Assembly (NCBI GenBank): GCA_900471485.1
Contig: UCEU01000001.1
Span: 1-64,000 of the forward strand
DNA from: Hyphomicrobiales bacterium
Lineage (GTDB): Bacteria; Pseudomonadota; Alphaproteobacteria; Rhizobiales; Rhizobiaceae
Direction: 5' to 3'
DNA length: 64,000 nucleotides
Numbering within the stretch: the first letter of the stretch is position 1; each line of letters opens with the position of its first letter. Both the position numbers and the translations under genes were made by a program. A model generated the notes under the pieces. The model worked only from the letters and a program-made list of their open reading frames with translations. It made no database searches and was not told the origin of the DNA. Below are positions 61,599-64,000 of this stretch, one piece after another.

Positions 61599-62000
61599 TT
61601 ATTCCGCGGCGTCGTCCACCTGGTCCATGCCGGCAACAGCCTGGACGAGCTTGACGATTTTCTTGCGGACCTGTTCGTTCTTGATGGACAGGAAGGCGGC
61701 GTTCAGAAGCACGCCGTCGCGCGATACGACGAATTCTTCGCTCGGCGTCGGGTTGTCATTCGCGGAGCCCTGAGCCGACATGTCTTCAAAGAAAGAGCGC
61801 ACGTCGACATCGAGAGCGCCGGCGATTTCTACCAGCATGCTCGCGGAAACGCGGTTCGAACCCTTCTCGTATTTCTGGATTTGCTGAAATGTAACACCAA
61901 CCCGATCGCCAAGCTCAGTCTGTGATACTTTGCGCATCAGTCGCTTTATGCGGATCGTCTTTCCGACATGAACATCGACTGCATGTGGTGCCTCTTTCAT
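61599..62000 (-). CDS. XRE-family repressor, PraR-like
   Basis: A 133-residue helix-turn-helix protein. The N-terminal domain (VGKTIRIKRLMRKVSQTELG to VTFQQIQKYEKGSNRVSASM) is typical of rhizobial PraR and SinR-like repressors, followed by a flexible region (SANDNPTPSEEFVVSRDG) and a C-terminal helix. In R. leguminosarum PraR controls biofilm, adhesion and quorum-sensing genes. It ends convergently with the 89-residue gene and may regulate the locus or be an unlinked neighbour. A perfect 13-bp palindrome is 67 bp before its start. Confidence 0.85.
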   Translation of the reverse strand: MKEAPHAVDVHVGKTIRIKRLMRKVSQTELGDRVGVTFQQIQKYEKGSNRVSASMLVEIAGALDVDVRSFFEDMSAQGSANDNPTPSEEFVVSRDGVLLNAAFLSIKNEQVRKKIVKLVQAVAGMDQVDDAAE

Positions 62001-62386
62001 TGTTTTATCCTTTCAGCGCGAGTTGCTGCACGATTGTAATACTGTCCGTCAACCTATCGGAGATATTTGATCGGATCAATTGTGTGATTCGTTTTTTCTA
62101 GTGCGCAGGTATTTTCAAGCAACACATTGAATTTAGTGCATATATTCGTACGCTAACGATGTGGATGGCACCAAAATCGGGTTGTGCTGCTTATCAACTG
62201 GAGGGCGTTATTCGTCTTGCAGCGAGTTCCGTCGAAAACCGGCAATATTGCCGGCGATCGAAAAGCAGTTCCGCGCTCTTTCCCGGCATCATTTCAGACA
62301 CGGCCGACGGCGTCGCAGGACAACCGAACAAGGCGTGTCGCTTTGGCCAGAAAACGTCACGGAACTACTTGGACGAATACTGCGCG
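62001..62386. other. 386-bp gap with one palindrome, no supported gene
   Basis: TTGATCGGATCAA (62067-62079) is a perfect 13-bp palindrome upstream of the XRE gene and is its best autoregulatory operator. The rest, about 62160-62386, has only short frames overlapping the dhaL antisense side. I could not name any product or see codon patterns like those of the flanking genes. Confidence 0.5.
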
Positions 62387-63028
62387 TCAGCGTCGGACGA
62401 AGTCGCTAAGGCACGATATCACGATGGTGGCCGAGGCCGCGCCGGGGTCGATATGGCCAAGCGACCGGTCTCCCAGCCGCGCCGAGCGGCCTTTGCTCGC
62501 AACCATTTCGCGCGTGGCGTCGCGCCCCTTTTCTGCCGCTGCCAGTGCCGCGTCGTAGCATTCGGCAAGCGGTCGTCCCTCGGCTCCGGCCTGCGCGCAA
62601 GCGTCGGCGGCGGGAGCCCAGGCATCCACCATCGTCTTCTCACCCACTTCGGCCTTACCGCGATCCTGGATGCCCTTGGCGAGTGCGGCGAATATGTCGA
62701 GCATCTCCTGATCGCCAAGCGAGGCCTTGCCCTTGACCGCGGCGGCCGCGCGCATGAAGGCAGTCGCGTAGAGGGGGCCGGAGGAAGCGCCGACGGCATT
62801 CAGAAACGCCTTCGCCGCCGTATTGAGAACGCCGGTCGGATCGGTTGCCGAGGGATCGAGTTCACCGGCTGCCTTCGCGGCGGCGGCAAAGCCGAGTTCC
62901 ATGGCGATGCCGTGGTCCGCATCGCCGATCACTCCGTCTAGTTGGCAAAGATCGTCGCGCTCGGCCAACATGCGCTTGGCAATGGTTTGCAAGAGGCGCT
63001 GCAGATCTGAAACGGTAATTTCGCTCAT
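62387..63028 (-). CDS. dhaL: Dihydroxyacetone kinase L subunit (DhaL-type)
   Basis: A 213-residue ADP/ATP-binding subunit of the dihydroxyacetone kinase family. The metal-binding aspartates are in [12 protein letters not shown], and the lid/ATP motif is [16 protein letters not shown] with [20 protein letters not shown] at the end. It overlaps the dhaK gene by four bases. In rhizobia such subunits are ATP-dependent kinases for dihydroxyacetone or erythrulose, rather than PTS-fed; no dhaM-like gene is visible here. Confidence 0.9.
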   Translation of the reverse strand: MSEITVSDLQRLLQTIAKRMLAERDDLCQLDGVIGDADHGIAMELGFAAAAKAAGELDPSATDPTGVLNTAAKAFLNAVGASSGPLYATAFMRAAAAVKGKASLGDQEMLDIFAALAKGIQDRGKAEVGEKTMVDAWAPAADACAQAGAEGRPLAECYDAALAAAEKGRDATREMVASKGRSARLGDRSLGHIDPGAASATIVISCLSDFVRR

Positions 63029-64000
63029 GCAGACACCGTGCCGCTGCGGAACATGGCGCAGTCACAGGGGTGGTCGATAAGGGCCTGCAGCTCGTCGTCC
63101 AGCCGCATCAGGGTGATCGACGCGCCGGCCATCTCCAGCGAGGTGCAGTAGTTGCCCACCAGTGAGGTATGGATCGCGATCCCGGCTTGGTCGAGACGCG
63201 CCTTCAGCCGGCGCATCATGATGTAGAGCTCCATCAACGGCGTGGAGCCGAGCGAGTTGACGAGAACCGCAACGCGTGAGCCCGACGCCATGCCGCTGTC
63301 GGCAAGGATCGTGTCGACGAGTTCATCGGTGACGGCGTCCGCGGACTTCAGCTTCTCGCGCGAAATGCCGGGTTCGCCGTGGATGCCCATGCCGACTTCC
63401 ATCTCGTCCTCGGCGATCTCGAAATTCGGCCGCAGCGTCTGCGGCAGCGAACAGGGCGCGAGCGCCACGCCCATGGTGAAGGTTTCGTCGTTTGCCTTGC
63501 GGGCGATGCGCTCGACCTCGTCGAACGAATACATCAGGTCGCAAGCGGCGCCGGCCGCCTTGAAAATGAAGACGTTGCCGGCCACGCCGCGCCGCTTCTC
63601 CCTCTGGTCGCGGGGTGCGGAAGCGACATCGTCGGTGGTAACGACGGTGCGCACCTCGATATCGTCCATGGCAAGCATTTCCGCCGCCATGTCGAAGTTC
63701 ATCACGTCACCGGCGTAATTGCCGTAGAGGAAGAGAACGCCTGCTCCGCCATCGACGGCCTTGGCGCATTCGATGATCGGATCCGGCGGCGGCGAAGCAA
63801 ACACATTGCCGACCGCGGCCGCATCCGCCAGGCCCTTGCCGACGAAGCCGAGGAAGCTCGGCTCATGGCCCGAGCCGCCGCCGATCACCAGCCCCACCTT
63901 GCCCTTGCGCGGGCCGTGCTTGGCAACGATCGAGCGCGGCGAACCGCTCACGGTCTGCAGATGGTCGGGATGCGCGGCGAGGATGCCCTCAAGCATCTCG
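63025..64000 (-). CDS. dhaK: Dihydroxyacetone kinase K subunit, cut by the window end
   Basis: At least 325 codons; the frame continues through the window edge (the codon before the first visible Met is Glu), so the N-terminus is missing. GLVIGGGSGHEPSFLGFVGK, VLFLYGNYAGDVMNFDMAAE and GMGIHGEPGISREKL hold the DhaK motifs, the last with the covalent substrate histidine. With DhaL it phosphorylates dihydroxyacetone or a tetrulose. Specificity would depend on genes beyond the window. Confidence 0.9.
   Translation of the reverse strand, partial: EMLEGILAAHPDHLQTVSGSPRSIVAKHGPRKGKVGLVIGGGSGHEPSFLGFVGKGLADAAAVGNVFASPPPDPIIECAKAVDGGAGVLFLYGNYAGDVMNFDMAAEMLAMDDIEVRTVVTTDDVASAPRDQREKRRGVAGNVFIFKAAGAACDLMYSFDEVERIARKANDETFTMGVALAPCSLPQTLRPNFEIAEDEMEVGMGIHGEPGISREKLKSADAVTDELVDTILADSGMASGSRVAVLVNSLGSTPLMELYIMMRRLKARLDQAGIAIHTSLVGNYCTSLEMAGASITLMRLDDELQALIDHPCDCAMFRSGTVSA

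Noticed and set aside
62159..62941. 260-codon + strand frame beginning in the gap before dhaL
   Set aside because: More than half overlaps dhaL antisense, and the free part resembles no protein that I know. I considered a degraded gene but saw no supporting similarity.

Overview
The window looks like a replicon of a rhizobial alphaproteobacterium (Rhizobium/Agrobacterium group). The reasons are GC-rich coding sequence, a eukaryote-type glutamine synthetase (glnII) beside a DUF2735 gene, ugpBAEC order, iron-responsive operators of the rhizobial TGA-N9-TCA type, a Pho box, a PraR-like repressor and many ABC uptake operons. I saw no rRNA, tRNA, CRISPR array, insertion sequence or replication origin. 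The right end cuts a dhaK gene.

Layout. 0.1-6.1 kb: a thiol/electrophile-stress module (dipZ, a Tat-exported hydrolase, an OmpR-type two-component pair, ohr) whose intergenic regions share a 16-bp tandem-repeat box. 6.2-9.9 kb: two TetR regulators, one divergent from an ABC-F ATPase, the other upstream of a short-chain dehydrogenase with matching operators. 10.0-13.7 kb: a large winged-helix/TPR regulator with a 72-residue protein just downstream, then two secreted proteins. 13.7-21.5 kb: a hexonate operon (uxaB, a polar-amino-acid-type ABC transporter, a zinc dehydrogenase, uxaA) with a divergent regulator carrying two DNA-binding domains. 21.5-25.6 kb: ugpBAEC. 26-27.8 kb: a diguanylate cyclase. 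27.8-32 kb: fecI-fecR-receptor under an iron box. 32-36.2 kb: a NarL-type two-component pair, an orphan Fe(3+)-type binding protein and a cytochrome b561. 36.3-37.8 kb: a periplasmic pyrophosphatase with a Pho box, and mntP behind a manganese riboswitch. 38-42.7 kb: serA, a DUF2934 gene and emrAB. 42.8-49.8 kb: a LacI-regulated tagatose/hexitol operon with a ribose-type ABC importer. 50-56.8 kb: a siderophore reductase, a J-domain protein, panCB, a flavoprotein, DUF2735 and glnII with a sigma-54 promoter. 57-62 kb: a YcaO-TfuA peptide-modification locus. 62.4-64 kb: dhaL and a partial dhaK.

The most unusual system is at 57.0-61.6 kb. A large BTAD/TPR regulator is followed by a 42-codon gene whose ribosome-binding site lies in a stem-loop, then a YcaO cyclodehydratase/thioamidation-type enzyme and a translationally coupled TfuA. 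This reads as a ribosomally made, post-translationally modified peptide locus related in logic to trifolitoxin, but the precursor has no cysteine. A paralogue of its regulator sits at 10.3-12.2 kb, again immediately upstream of a small protein gene, so the two loci may be one regulator family paired with small peptides.
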